The position numbers and the translations under genes were made by a program. Positions 32,241-43,645 of a stretch of 64,000 bases of DNA are shown in pieces. This stretch comes from Oidiodendron maius Zn (taxonomy: Eukaryota; Ascomycota; Leotiomycetes; Myxotrichaceae), in contig KN832871.1 of NCBI GenBank assembly GCA_000827325.1, positions 2,356,001-2,420,000 of the forward strand. Reading direction: 5' to 3'. Numbering within the stretch: the stretch's first letter is position 1; each line of letters opens with the position of its first letter. Under the pieces are notes generated by a model. It saw nothing but the letters and a program-made list of their open reading frames with translations. It searched no databases and was not told where the DNA came from.

Positions 32241-35200
32241 TTACTTCCTCCCACTCAAGAACATCGCCTTGAAATCCGCATTGCTCTTGGGAGCGACACT
32301 CTCTTCGGCACTGCGACTGCCATTGGTTCCACCGACACCAGCACTTGAGCCAGATGGACCAGCTGCCTTTGCAGCGGCATATCCCAAGCCTCTCTTCGTC
32401 CCTAGCCCTCCTCGGCCGCCCGCACCAGGCCTCCGGACGGGGGCCGTGGGCCGGATATAATTCCCAGGCTGTTTCTTCCCCTGCCCAACTTGGATTCGGT
32501 CAGTCTTTATCTCGTCCTGCTCCCTATATAAGTCCTTCACACTTCCGGTTCGGAGTCGTCGCCCGGGCACGATCTCATAATTCTCCAGGGCCAGCGACGC
32601 CCGGCCAGCGGACATAGCATCGGCATACTCGATGGTGGCTCCTTGATGATCTGGTCTAAGGACCAGTTTGACGATGCTGCCGAATGGCTCCGCGATAGCA
32701 CGAATGCGAGCATCATTGATTGTATCCGGAACATTTATCAGTGCAATCGTTCGTTCACTAATCTCCGTAGCAGATGGACGGTGTTGTGCATCGCTGTTTA
32801 TATGCGCCTCGGACGTGTTGGAGGGCGATGCGACGGAGTTGCCATCCGTGTCAGGTACGGGAGAAGCTGAGGTTCCCTTGCTAGTTGCAGTAGGCTTGAA
32901 GTTCTTGCCTATCGACAATTCGACAGTCATGACTCTAGACTTCAACTTGGTCTTATCAAGGGTAAGCGCCGCGCTAGCATCCTCCTTCTTCTTGAACACG
33001 ATGAATGCTGCTCCTTTACTTTCGCCACCCATTGTTCTTAACAACCTGACTCCTTCGATCGATCCGTACTTTTCAAAGACGGCTTTCAGATCGTCCTCAT
33101 TCAGTGCGTTATCTAGACTAGTGACGTGCAGCTCTCTCCCCTCGGCCGTCGGACCCTCACGTGACTTCTTTCTAGATGGGTCAGAGTATAAAGCGCTCAG
33201 CTTAAACCCACCCGGAAGCATCTGGCCGTTCATGTGGGTTGCAGCCGCAGCCGCCGCCTGCTGTCGAAACGTAACATAGCAGAATCTTCGGTGAGTGTTG
33301 TACTTTAAACTCGGCCATCGAATACTGAATATCTCGCCACAATTCTTAAACAAACCATGGATGTACGAGTCATCAGCCGCCGGTGGATAATTAGTAACAT
33401 AGAGTGTCAAACCGGTGGCTGGCCCAACCTTAATCTGCTTCTCGCCGAAATATTTGCCGTCTCTTATCAAAGCCGACTGAACATCCTCGTTAGACCTGAA
33501 TTCAATCAAAGCCGTTGAGGACAGCTCGTCATCTTCCGTTCTCATGGCAATGCTATTGACGTGTCCATAGTCCTTAAAGTATTGCCTGACCTTTGTCTGG
33601 GTGACCTGAGGAGGCAAATTTGTGACCAGCACAGTTGTATTTTCCCGATCGCGTTTAAGATGCTGTTCACGAGCCGCTTCCTGGTCCAGTTCCTGCTCAA
33701 CATTTTTGGCCCTCTTATTTGGAACGCCACCGATCTCATCCGGCACTATTTCACGCTTCCTCTTCGAAGCCCCAGGGGATTGCTCCGCAGATTCGACTGT
33801 GGCTGGCTGTTGCTGAGCATATACCTCCGCTGCCTCTGCTGCCTCACGCTGTCGTCGTCTAGCAACATTTTTAGACAGCCAGTGGACAGTATTAATAGCA
33901 GTAATCAGCGACTTAGAATCCGCATACACCGTGCAGTGCCGAAGATATATCTCCATCATCTTCTCCGGCCAATCCAGCGTTTGCTGATGCACAGCTTGGT
34001 TCAAAACTGCAGTCGCCAGGGCTGGAGGGGACTTCGTGGAATGAACAGTCATCTCCCAAAGATAATACTGTTCCCAAAAGCCATAGCTGCTCGCATGAGT
34101 CTCAACTAATCTCTGCCAATATCCTCGTGCTTCTGCAGCAGAGCCTTTCTGAGTGAGGTACTGGATCATTATTCTTTCGATTCGAAACTCGGGGTCTCCT
34201 TTATAGTCTTTCTTCCCATGTAGTCTTTGACCCCAGTCCCGAACGCTCTCTAAAGCAGTGTGTAGACCCATCTCGGCGACATCAATATCTTCATCAGATG
34301 CTCCTGGAAGTGAAGCGCGGCGTGTGAGATATCCACACCAAGCTACATAGACTAAAACGACGCCCTCCATCCCGTCACGATCTAAATCCCTCGTATTCGT
34401 AGCTGCGTGTTTTATTGACTCAATATCGGAATAAGGTAACTTCTCGGATTCGGCTGTGATTATGTATTGAGACCACAGAGTTCCCGACCAAGGACAGTGT
34501 TGGATCGCTCTTGCGATGACCGACAGCACAGAGGGAAGATGAGCTTGCGTATGCTGTCCTAGAAAGACAATGTAATCTTGCCATATCGCTGGATCAGAAC
34601 CAAGGGTCGATGACAATGCTCTTTCATATAATGCGACAACCAAAATCAAAGGACTCGCGAGGGCACCTTTCTTAGGCTTCATTCTAGCCTGCTTAGACTC
34701 CCAGTCCAAATAGTCTATCATAGTTGCTTTCTCTGCCTCAAGATCGCCAGTAGACTGAGCTCTCTCTAATTCTGTTTCGTGCTTCTCGCGTTTCGCATAC
34801 AGATTCTTTGCGCCCTCTGATAACTTCGCTGCCTGTACCATTGTAGCCTCCCACGAAGGTTCGTCATACCGAGTGATAAAGGTCGAAAACATCTGCGAGG
34901 TTTCCTCCCAGGTGGCTTGTGGTATCTGCAACCGTTCAAGGAAGAGCTTTCGTACCCGTTCGATAGATTCGCGCGTGGGGGATTTCGACAGCAGCTCCAG
35001 TTCGATAGATATGTATCTGTTCCAGAGCTCGGTGCTGTCATGCAGCCGATACTGAGTTGCATGCGCGCCCTGCTGCCAGACATCCAGAGCGGTCTCCAGC
35101 GAGAAAAGCTCCTGGCCTAAGACTTGCTCTTCTTCTGGCCATCCCGCATCTGCAGTCTGGCAATCAGTGTACAACGACCAGACCCATTCACAATAAGCCA

Positions 35201-35345
35201 GCCAGAGCTTGAGAGACCAAGGCTCTGCTGCGATAGAGCGCTTGTATAGCTCGACAACTCCGATACGCTGCTCCAAATCACTGGCAGTCCTGCTGGCCTC
35301 GTCGACCAGGGAGAGCCATCCGTCTTCTCCAACGGGGTCCGCCAT
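32241..35345 (-). CDS. PRP24: U4/U6 snRNP assembly factor Prp24/SART3
   Basis: One uninterrupted exon, 1034 aa, starting at the ATG at 35345 (MADPVGEDGWLSLVDEASRT). The N-terminal half is built of HAT repeats (ELYKRSIAAEPWSLKLWLAY; YERALSSTLGSDPAIWQDYI; YWQRLVETHASSYGFWEQYY). Four RRMs follow: VLVTNLPPQVTQTKVRQYF, LTLYVTNYPPAADDSYIHGL, RELHVTSLDNALNEDDLKAV and a degenerate fourth (IALINVPDTINDARIRAIA). The C terminus ends with KSNADFKAMFLSGRK, the Lsm-interaction motif. The protein anneals U4 and U6 snRNA during spliceosome recycling. Presence of HAT repeats makes it SART3-like, unlike budding yeast Prp24. Intronless over 3.1 kb, unusual for this window. A 20-bp palindrome sits 5 nt before the start codon. 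Confidence 0.95.
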   Translation of the reverse strand: MADPVGEDGWLSLVDEASRTASDLEQRIGVVELYKRSIAAEPWSLKLWLAYCEWVWSLYTDCQTADAGWPEEEQVLGQELFSLETALDVWQQGAHATQYRLHDSTELWNRYISIELELLSKSPTRESIERVRKLFLERLQIPQATWEETSQMFSTFITRYDEPSWEATMVQAAKLSEGAKNLYAKREKHETELERAQSTGDLEAEKATMIDYLDWESKQARMKPKKGALASPLILVVALYERALSSTLGSDPAIWQDYIVFLGQHTQAHLPSVLSVIARAIQHCPWSGTLWSQYIITAESEKLPYSDIESIKHAATNTRDLDRDGMEGVVLVYVAWCGYLTRRASLPGASDEDIDVAEMGLHTALESVRDWGQRLHGKKDYKGDPEFRIERIMIQYLTQKGSAAEARGYWQRLVETHASSYGFWEQYYLWEMTVHSTKSPPALATAVLNQAVHQQTLDWPEKMMEIYLRHCTVYADSKSLITAINTVHWLSKNVARRRQREAAEAAEVYAQQQPATVESAEQSPGASKRKREIVPDEIGGVPNKRAKNVEQELDQEAAREQHLKRDRENTTVLVTNLPPQVTQTKVRQYFKDYGHVNSIAMRTEDDELSSTALIEFRSNEDVQSALIRDGKYFGEKQIKVGPATGLTLYVTNYPPAADDSYIHGLFKNCGEIFSIRWPSLKYNTHRRFCYVTFRQQAAAAAATHMNGQMLPGGFKLSALYSDPSRKKSREGPTAEGRELHVTSLDNALNEDDLKAVFEKYGSIEGVRLLRTMGGESKGAAFIVFKKKEDASAALTLDKTKLKSRVMTVELSIGKNFKPTATSKGTSASPVPDTDGNSVASPSNTSEAHINSDAQHRPSATEISERTIALINVPDTINDARIRAIAEPFGSIVKLVLRPDHQGATIEYADAMSAGRASLALENYEIVPGRRLRTGSVKDLYREQDEIKTDRIQVGQGKKQPGNYIRPTAPVRRPGAGGRGGLGTKRGLGYAAAKAAGPSGSSAGVGGTNGSRSAEESVAPKSNADFKAMFLSGRK

Positions 35346-35350
35346 CGCCA

Positions 35351-35370
35351 AACACCCCGGTCGGGGTGTT
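35351..35370 (-). promoter_or_regulatory. 20-bp palindrome just upstream of the PRP24 start codon
   Basis: AACACCCCGGTCGGGGTGTT reads as a 9-bp inverted repeat around two central bases and ends 5 nt before the ATG. In the mRNA it could form an 8-bp GC-rich hairpin with a 4-nt loop next to the start codon; as DNA it could be a dimeric factor site. Function is inferred. Confidence 0.75.
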
Positions 35371-35676
35371 GAAGGTAGTTAAATCGTAGCAAGGCTTCGA
35401 TTATAGATCGAAGGGATCTCGAGCAGTCCAAGGTGTCATTTCAGACTTGAGATCTTGTAGTCTTACCAGAGAGAATTTGGGAGGATGGAGATGATGTACT
35501 TTCGTATGATGGCTCCGTTCGTAGCTCATTAGTGGAACTTCACGCGCGCTACATGAGAAGTTTCTGCCACCCATAGACCGCTTTCACCACGTGACCCGAA
35601 CCCGACATTTTCGTGCCAGGAGACGAGTTCATTTGAGCTTCCATAGTAGGTATCTCAGACCTCAGCGCAAGCAAAA
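35371..35676. other. Divergent promoter, PRP24 / uL22m
   Basis: About 330 bp between the two start codons. Apart from the palindrome no specific site was recognised. Confidence 0.4.
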
Positions 35677-36754
35677 ATGAGCTTGTGCCTCCCATCGCGG
35701 CGCATTGCGACGTCTGGTATGCATAATTGACTCTCTCCCAATTGGTACTGGTCGCTAACTAGATAAACAGCAGCCGTTTTTGTCTATTCGCCAGCATCTT
35801 CATTTCTGACTCCTTGTATGCATCGAAGAACTATATCATTTTGGCGCAATTCCAAAGACAAAAAAGAGCAGGCTCCTAAAACTTCGGATTCCCCGTTGAC
35901 GGAAGAATACCTGAGGAAAAAAACTCAGCAAAGAGGAGCCATTGTTCGTGGCGGCCTCTCCTCTTCTTCAATTTTCGAGGATGAAGAGCTGACAGGCGTA
36001 ATACCCCAAAATCTTCCCAGGGCACCCGGGATGCAGGGCCCAGTATTGCGTAACCCAGATTCTATGGCTGCGGCGCTCGACCCAGATCCAGTTGGACGAA
36101 GGCTATGGGAGCGCAAAATGGTTATAAGGGACATCAGGAAAAGAGGCAGGTTGACGCGCACGCAACTCATAAAGAGACAAGAGAGAGAGTTAATATCCAA
36201 GTCTCAGGATATTAAGGGGTCAGTCAAGAAGCTTGTTCCTCTGGCGAAGCAGATTACGGGCAAGACTGTGGATGAGGCGATCATCCAAATGAGATTTTCT
36301 AAGAAGAAGGCTGCAAAGGATATTAAGGAGCACCTTGAATACGCTAGGAACCAAGCAATTGTCAAACGAGGCATGGGATTGGGAGCTGTTAGCGGATCGA
36401 GCAGCACCCCGATTCAGATCAAGACCAAGGACGGCAAGCAGATCAAGGTCACTGATCCTACAACTATATACGTGGACCAGGCTTGGACTGGGCGAGGATA
36501 CCACCAAAAGTCTATAGATTATAGAGCTAGGGGTAGGGTCAATATTATGAGACACCGGTCAACAAGTAAGTCGAGAATCTGGAAGTTTAGGTAGCAGCCA
36601 CTGACACATCCTAGGCTTGACGGTTATCTTGAAGGAGGAGAAGACGCGCATTCGGCATCATAACGAGCGGGAGGAGAAAATCAAAAACCGAAAGGTCTGG
36701 GTACAGTTACCCAACAGGCCAATTACTGCCCAAAGACAGTACTACTCGTGGTAG
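35677..36754 (+). CDS. MRPL22: Mitochondrial large-subunit ribosomal protein uL22m
   Basis: Exons 35677-35716, 35771-36565 and 36615-36754; 324 aa. Start MSLCLPSRRIATS, with a first intron GTATGC...CGCTAACTAGATAAACAG, gives a mitochondrial-type presequence continuing AAVFVYSPASSFLTPCMHRR. The uL22 core lies at about residues 165-320: KKLVPLAKQITGKTVDEAII, MRFSKKKAAKDIKEHLEYAR and, after the last intron, SLTVILKEEKTRIRHHNERE. A fungal N-terminal extension of about 150 residues precedes it. uL22 lines the peptide exit tunnel of the mitoribosome. All splice phases agree, and the last exon is required for the conserved C-terminal strand. Confidence 0.92.
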
Positions 36755-37233
36755 AAATTTTCCTTGTACATTATTGTGAACAAAAGAATGTACTTTTATG
36801 AATGTGTTTGGCAGCATGTCATCTGTGGCTAGCGTTTGTATGTACTGTAGGAGCGGATAACATAGAACATTTCACGTTCTTGGCCATTTTAGTCAGCTTG
36901 CTTCTCGCTGGTTCTGACCCCAGAATGGGCGTATCAGCGAGAACAAACACAACCCGAAAGGTAAATGTCTTCAAAGCCAATTAATTATCTCTTTCCTACC
37001 TCAAGAATGCCAAAGAGTATCCACAAAGTTCAGCCTGAGATTCACAATACGTGGCCTTACGGATTCTTTCGGTTTTGTTGGATTACGCACTGTCTCCAAT
37101 CCACGATGATATAATAAAAAATCAAGCGCAATCAGACTTGTGGCTTTCAAGGTCTCTACTTCATGTAACTTATAGGAGATCGACCTGTTTCCCCAATCCA
37201 TAAACTCCAAACACCACATAAGCAGAACACGTT
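36755..37233. other. Intergenic region between convergent genes
   Basis: 479 bp, AT-rich, no gene recognised; 3' regions of MRPL22 and MRC1. Confidence 0.4.
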
Positions 37234-40200
37234 TCATTCAAATTTCCCACCACTAAACAAACCACCCACCACTTTCCTCCGCACCTCTGCCCCTTTGAAC
37301 AGTTGTCGCTCTCTCCTCTTTTCTGTTTTTACAACGGCGGCTCTCCTCTCACTCTCTCTGGCAAAGTAATGTACGCCACTATTCTTCCCTCCTCCCCTCT
37401 TAACGCCACCACTTCCAGCACCACCCGCCATTCGCTCAGTGGCAGATGTGATGCTACCAACGCCAGTGCTCCCTGAGGAGTTGGATGCGAGGCTACTGTT
37501 CGTCGTAGCCCGTCTCAAGAGGGGAGGAACTTGGAATCCTGTGGCAGTTGAAGGAGCCGCGAACGCAAAACGCGTGCTGTTGGAGAGGGAACTCGAGGAA
37601 GCTCGCTTGAGGGAGATGCGATCGATAATAGGAACATTCTTCCTCCGCAGCTTAAATGGATCCCGATTCTCCTTTTCCTCCATACGCGAGGCAAGATCAG
37701 GATCCCCTTCAATCTGAAGTTCACCCTCTGAGTCGGACCCCGAGTCTGGAGCACCCATAGTATTCGGTTCCTCGATGAGGCTTGACAGAGATTCCCGGAT
37801 TTCAGAGAGGTTGGAGGGTTTCTTAGAAGGGAGGTTGCGGCGAAGATGTGGTGGAGCTCTGGGTCCGATCTCAATGTCGTCAGAACGTTTACGCTTTGGC
37901 GGCCCCATTGCTGTGTCTGGCTGGCTGTCTGGGACTCGTTGAGAGACGTCTGCCTGGGATGTTTGAGAATCAACACCCTCGTCTTGATCGGCGTACTGGC
38001 TAAGAAAATCTAGTTCATCTTCGCTCCCACGATCTTCAATGGCTCTTAGGAAAGCTTGTTTCTTAGGATTCTCCGCAATCTTGCCAATGCGCTCATCTGC
38101 CAGAAGAGCCTTGCGCATTTTGGCAAACTCCTTGCGTTTCATACGCTTTCGAGCCTCCCCTCCATCATCAGAATCAGAGAGCTCATAGTCAGCTCCGCGC
38201 TTTCGGCGAAGCATCCCTTTAGTAATATCACTATAAAGCTTCTCAACTTGTTTCTCATCATTCGCCCTCTCACGGTCGCTACATCGCATTAGCAATAATT
38301 TAGAAATTATATTGATGCACTTACGCATAGAATGCAGCAAGTTTGCTCTCGTCCACATCTTTACCCCCTTCGTCGTCGATCATCTCTTTAACATACTCAT
38401 CTTCCTCACCACCACTCTCATCATCACTGGCCCCACCTAACCCTGCATATTCATCCTCGGATTCCTCGGCTTGTTCGTGGATCATTTCCTTGGCCTTGCT
38501 GGTCTTTTTGTCAAAATCGTCCACAAGTATATTCTTTTTCTTGGAGGCTTTGCGCATGACGTCGAATACATTGGCAGATATTTCAAACTCATCTTCCTGT
38601 TCGTTTGCGTGTGCAGCAGCTCCTGCATCTTCCTCATCTGAAAATGTGGCAAGCTGCACTCGTCGCCGTAACTTGCCCTTCTTCTTGGCAACCTGAGTTT
38701 CCTCCAGCGAATGTGGAGTAGATGTTTGTCCCATCACCACTGTGTCAATCGTTGATGGCGGGGCTTCAACAAAGCGCCCCCTGATTGGAGTCATATGCTG
38801 GAAGCCAGCATCTTGAGTCGCTTCTGGGAATTCTGAAAATTGGGTTGCCATGGGATCAACAAGACTATCAAAACCATGCACTTGTGACTGTTTAAACTCT
38901 AGTTGCAGGGCTTGATTCTGGGTTTCCAGAGATTGTGACTCAGTGGTATGGCCGATGCCAGTTTGGCTGTCTACAACGACGTCCTGAGAGTCGTCCTCCA
39001 TCGTGGGCACAAATGGTGGCAGATCCGGAGCTGGCAACCCTCGAAGGAATGCTAGAGAGCTTAGCTTAGCACCGGATTTAGACATAGAGTTTGGGGCCGT
39101 CGACGCCTCATCTCGATAGTCCGCTTGACTTTCGTCCATAGTGCCAGCAAATATTTGAGTCAGACCAAGGCCGGCTGGGCCGGCAACCGTCAACCCTGGA
39201 ATGAATGTCTTCGTGGCAGAACGAAGAACTGAATTTGGCGCTTTCGGGGACTCTGTGTAGAGAAGCGCAAAAGAGTTTGTTCGTGGAGCTGGTGGCGTTT
39301 CAATTGCTGGATTCCATTCTTCTTCATCCTCGTCGTCGGAAATGACATTGAATTTCCTTGCCCGACGACTTTGCTGGTTAACGAGAAGATTTTCGTCGTC
39401 TAGATCATCTTCTATATAGCCAGCTTCAGCATTCTTTTCTTCAATTGGAGATTGGGCCTCAGCTTCATCGTCATTGGTCTCATCGGCTTCGTCATCGAAT
39501 ATAGGATTTGTAACAGTGAGCTTTGCATGCTCATCATCCCCTTCCTCTTCATCGCCCTCATCCTCATCGTCGTCTTCTTCCTCGCCACTTGCATCGCTTG
39601 CGCCCTCTTCTTCATCTTCCGAACCAGACCCGGATAGCTCTTCACTGTTCTTTTCATCCTTCCAGTCCTCATCGTCACTGCTCTCTCCAAGTGGGTCTTG
39701 TTCGCCTTCCTCGCCTTTCTCTCTTCGTTCCCTTCTTGCAGCCTCCCTTTCCTTGCGTCTTATCTCTTCTCCTTCGCGTCGGGCTTTTGCCATAAGATCT
39801 TCTACCTCAGCCAACGCTTTCTCTCTTTCCTCCGCAGTGTGTATAATAATACCTTTGGCCTTCAAAGCTTCCAATCTTTCTTCTCTTTCACGTGCAGCTT
39901 GCTGTCTGGCACGTTGTTGTAATGAGAGCTGCAGTTCGGTGGTCGTCAAGGAAGGCGCCTGATTTCTACCCAAATTACGTTTCCCAGAAGATTTGAGGTG
40001 AGCGAGCATCTTCAGTGCTACAAGAGAATGAGGTTCTTTGGCTTCCTTGATAGGAACGCGATTGAATATATTATCCAATTTCTTTTTCCTAGCATCCGGA
40101 GACTTCGCTGTCACAATCTCTAGATCACTGTCCGAATCATCCAATGCTGAGGCTTTCCCATTTGAAAGGATTGGCGGCCGGACACGAATGGGTCGTTGCT

Positions 40201-41476
40201 TGAAGAGTGGCTTCTTCACTACCTCGTCAACTGTCGAAGTGTCTTCTATTGCCTTCCCTTTGCCTTTGTCCAAGTTTTTCCGTGAAATGGAAGCTAGAGC
40301 TTCTTCTAGAGTCGGTAATGCCTCATCCTCTTCTGTCTGAAGCTGATTTTCCACCCTGGGCAAAATATTCGACGCCTCGATGACTGCTAATTGTTTTTCA
40401 TGACTGCCTGCATGAGAGGCAGGGGACGTCGGAGGAGTATCGTGCATCTCTATATCAGACTGAGGTGCGGGGCTCGAACTTGTCGGCTCGGCTTGAGTTT
40501 TCTGTTCTGTGCTTCCTGGGGCCTTGAAATTAAATCGTTTAAATAAGTCTGCCTTGGTAATCTTCTTTCTTGTCTTAGCTTCGTGAGTTAGTTGCATATT
40601 TCGACTCAAACGTTGTGTTTCCTGGGCTATTTTTTCAATTGCTTTCTTGCCCGCTTTACGGGTGGGCTTGGTCTGCTGGGTCAGGCGCTGGTCGACAAAA
40701 TCGTCATTTATGTCCTCCTCCTCTAGGACTGCAGCCTGCTCCCTCCGTTCTGCTATTCTCTTCGCCTTCTCCTCCGCCTCCCGAGCCTCTTTTTCAAGGC
40801 GCTCTTGGCGCTTCTTTTCCACCAGAGCTTTGAAACGCTCATTCTCGAGCGGATTCAGAGGAAGCTCCTCAGCATCAGACACGTCACTGGCAGGGGCAGC
40901 GGAGTTCGAAGGCGAGACGAAGAGAGCGGGTGAGCCAGGGCGGCTCTCTAGACTCGAAGTAGGCGTACCAGGCCGCGGAGCCCTGATCTTCCGTTTCCTT
41001 GGCACGACTGATGCATCGCTCTCATTATCGCTCTCCGAGCCCTTGTCCCCAGCAACTGGCTCCTGGAACTTGCTCTTAGTCAAGAGCATCCTCTTCACAC
41101 TCTCACGGGCATTGTCCGCCTTTTCAACTTTCAACTCTGAATTGTCCTCGGCCACTTGCATTCTGGCAGCCAAACGACCTATCGGGCGGATATCATCTTC
41201 GTCATCATCATCCACATCAGCCGCTGAATCAGTTTCAGGATTTTGGGTAGCTAAGTTGTGAATGGACGTTTCCGTGCTTGCTGAAGCAAGAGATTGTGCC
41301 GTAGGATTCTTCGAGATGGCGTGGCTCAGCCTCGGTCTTGCAGAGATAGATATCCCCTCACTGTCTGAATCATCGTCAAATGATGCCAAGAGAGCCTTTA
41401 CTTTTGAGTTCGGAGTCAACTGAACTGGACTGGTTTGGGAGGACTCGTTCGCTGGAGAGGACTCTCTGGAGGCCAT
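37234..41476 (-). CDS. MRC1: Replication checkpoint mediator Mrc1/claspin
   Basis: Exons 41476-38325 and 38278-37234; 1398 aa. The 46-bp intron has donor GTAAGT and acceptor GATGTAG, and joins AAFYA to DRERANDEKQ. The protein is highly charged and disordered, with coiled-coil-prone stretches (KKRQERLEKEAREAEEKAKR; AREREERLEALKAKG). SQ/TQ motifs for Mec1/ATR kinases are frequent (SSQTSP, ATQDAG, ESQSLETQ, TTESQS). Long acidic tracts such as EEDDDEDEGDEEEGDDE lie mid-protein. The conserved Mrc1-like region near residues 900-1100 includes IRGRFVEAPPS and EYAGLGGASDDESGGEEDEY. Mrc1 travels with the fork, binds polymerase epsilon and activates Rad53/Cds1. Start codon MASRESSPANE is preferred over an in-frame ATG 13 codons upstream. 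Confidence 0.93.
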
Positions 41477-41922
41477 TTTGGTTTGCCGGAGAGATGGTGA
41501 AATGTAATAAGTCATAAAGAAGGCATAGTTACACCTATAACTAATTCATTATCGTTGAGTCGTCAATGGTTGTACGGCGAGGAATGGTGTTTAATTGTTC
41601 AGGATATCACGCGTCTCAATATAAAGACGCGACACGCGGCGAGGGCTTGTGATAAATCAACCCTTCTAGTTACTTAAACCCACGCCCAGCTTGCCTCACC
41701 CCACCTCCATCTTCATGTGGCCAGACATAACTGAGCATGAGAGTCATCGTTAGACTCATAATACGCTGTTGTTCGTTCAGTCTTATTCCATGCTTTCAAG
41801 GTATTTGGTGATGGGATATCGCCAGCGCGGAACATATGACCCAGCTCTATTAACCCCGACAACCTGGGCCCGCAAAACAGAAGGCTTCGTCACAAGACGA
41901 ACGTCGTTGTTCTCCTCTCGTG
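41477..41922. other. Divergent promoter, MRC1 / molybdate transporter
   Basis: 446 bp between the two start codons. Contains the MCB cluster listed separately, with a TATAAA-like motif (41620-41625, ATATAAAG context) between the boxes. Confidence 0.6.
41609..41639. promoter_or_regulatory. MCB-type cluster upstream of MRC1
   Basis: A perfect ACGCGT at 41609-41614, then the near matches ACGCGA at 41627-41632 and ACGCGG at 41634-41639. The first box is 133 bp upstream of the MRC1 ATG. MBF binding is inferred; fission yeast mrc1 is a known MBF target. Confidence 0.6.
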
Positions 41923-43331
41923 ATGGACTTCTCCAATATTCGTCGACTTCACTTAAATAATGTCGCTGCCGTGCGAAAGTCCCCCATTTCTGAGATCTCA
42001 GGATCATTAGGGGACCTGGGGACTCTTCTACCTCTCATGATAGCTCTTGCTATCAACAACTCCATCTCACTATCCAGCACTCTCGTCTTCTCCGGCCTGT
42101 GGAATATACTAACGGGTGTGATCTTCGGTATACCTTTACCAGTTCAGCCTATGAAAGTATGTATAATTATTGCCCCTCTTGCCAACTACAGCGTAAGACT
42201 GATAACGCTAAGGCTATCGCTGCTGTAGCCCTAGCAAGGAAGTTCTCCCCAGGCGAAATCGTTTCCGCTGGCTTCACAACATCCGGCGTCGTATTCATCT
42301 TCAGTGTCACTGGTCTTTTACAATGGTTCGCGCGAGCCATTCCCACGCCTGTAGTAAAAGGTATCCAGGTTGGCGCCGGGCTCTCTCTTGTCATTTCTGC
42401 TGGAACAGGCCTTCTCCAACCGCTGGGATGGACAGTACCCAATGCCGCCGATAATCTGATATGGTCCATTCTCGCATTCCTGGCTCTCCTCTCAACACAG
42501 AGATTTCCGAGGGCTCCTTATGCACTATTGGTCTTCCTCGTAGGCCTTGTCTTGTCCATTTTCATTGCAGGACTTGACAGCTTACCATCTTTCATGCTGT
42601 GGCGTCCGCAAATCTATCTCCCGTCCTGGGCGGAGTTCGAAACCGGGGCTTTAGACGCCGGGCTAGGCCAGATACCTCTAACAACTCTAAACTCTATCAT
42701 CGCTGTGAGCTATCTGTCCGCTGACCTTTTCCCAGAGCTGCCGACCCCAGAAGTCACCTCCATTGGTATCAGTGTTTCACTCATGAACTTGATTGGTGGA
42801 TGGTTTGGCTCTATGCCTGTATGCCATGGCTCTGGTGGCTTAGCTGCCCAGTATCGATTTGGTGCCCGAAGCGGAGCAAGCATTATCATTCTTGGGCTAT
42901 TTAAGATCCTTCTTGGCCTCTTCTTTGGCGAGAGTCTGGTCAGACTTTTAACGGTATACCCTAAAAGCCTTTTGGGCATTATGGTTCTGGCTGCTGGTCT
43001 TGAACTGGCGAAAGTTGGGGAGGGTTTGAATCACGGTGCAAGAGATCTATGGGAGACTGCAGAATATGGCACGAACAGCCATCCTGCTTTAGACAACCAT
43101 CAAAGGCATAGAGAGCTAACGGATGAGGAAAGAGTCCAAAGATGGACAGTCATGTTTATGACAGTTGGAGGCCTTCTGGCTTTTAAGAATGACGGTGTTG
43201 GATTTATTGCTGGTATGCTATGTCACTGGGTATATCGTTCTCCCAGACTGTGGGGCGTATTATTGGACTGGAGAAGAAGTGGTCGTAGGTCAACAACCAC
43301 AGGAGCAGAGCAAGAGCACCTGCTTCCATAG
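41923..43331 (+). CDS. MOT1: Molybdate transporter, MOT1 (SulP-related) family
   Basis: Exons 41923-42156 and 42213-43331; 450 aa. The intron (GTATGT...GATAACGCTAAG) sits inside the most conserved motif and splicing yields GIPLPVQPMKAIAAVALARK. Further signatures: EISGSLGDLGTLLPLMIALA, SGLWNILTGVIFGIP, NLIGGWFGSMPVCHGSGGLA and AAQYRFGARSG. About ten hydrophobic helices are visible. The two glycine/proline motifs (VQPMKA and GGLAAQYRFGARSG) define MOT1 proteins, which bind and transport molybdate rather than sulfate and lack a STAS domain. None is seen here. Molybdate supplies the cofactor of nitrate reductase and sulfite oxidase. The C terminus ends EQEHLLP. Confidence 0.9.
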
Positions 43332-43645
43332 ACATAGCATAGTAGGATATCATTGCGCATTTGTAGAAACGGAAAACCATTTCCATAATTTAGCACAACA
43401 CCATCACTGGCTTAGCACGCCCTTTTTATCACACCTTGCCCACGTGCATCTTGATGCAGCCCTGAGTCAGTGAATTCGAAAGGCTCTCAAGGGTCAGAAT
43501 GTTCTCGATTCCAGAATGCCTGACATTTCTATTCGTGGTCTCGTTCAGTACAGACTTAGTAATGGTGTTTCCATTCCCATGCATCGGTATTTTATGCTGT
43601 CGTTCCAGTAAAGCCTACACACTCCAACTCCCAGTGTTCCAATTA
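43332..43645. other. Intergenic region between convergent genes
   Basis: 314 bp; no gene recognised. Confidence 0.4.
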
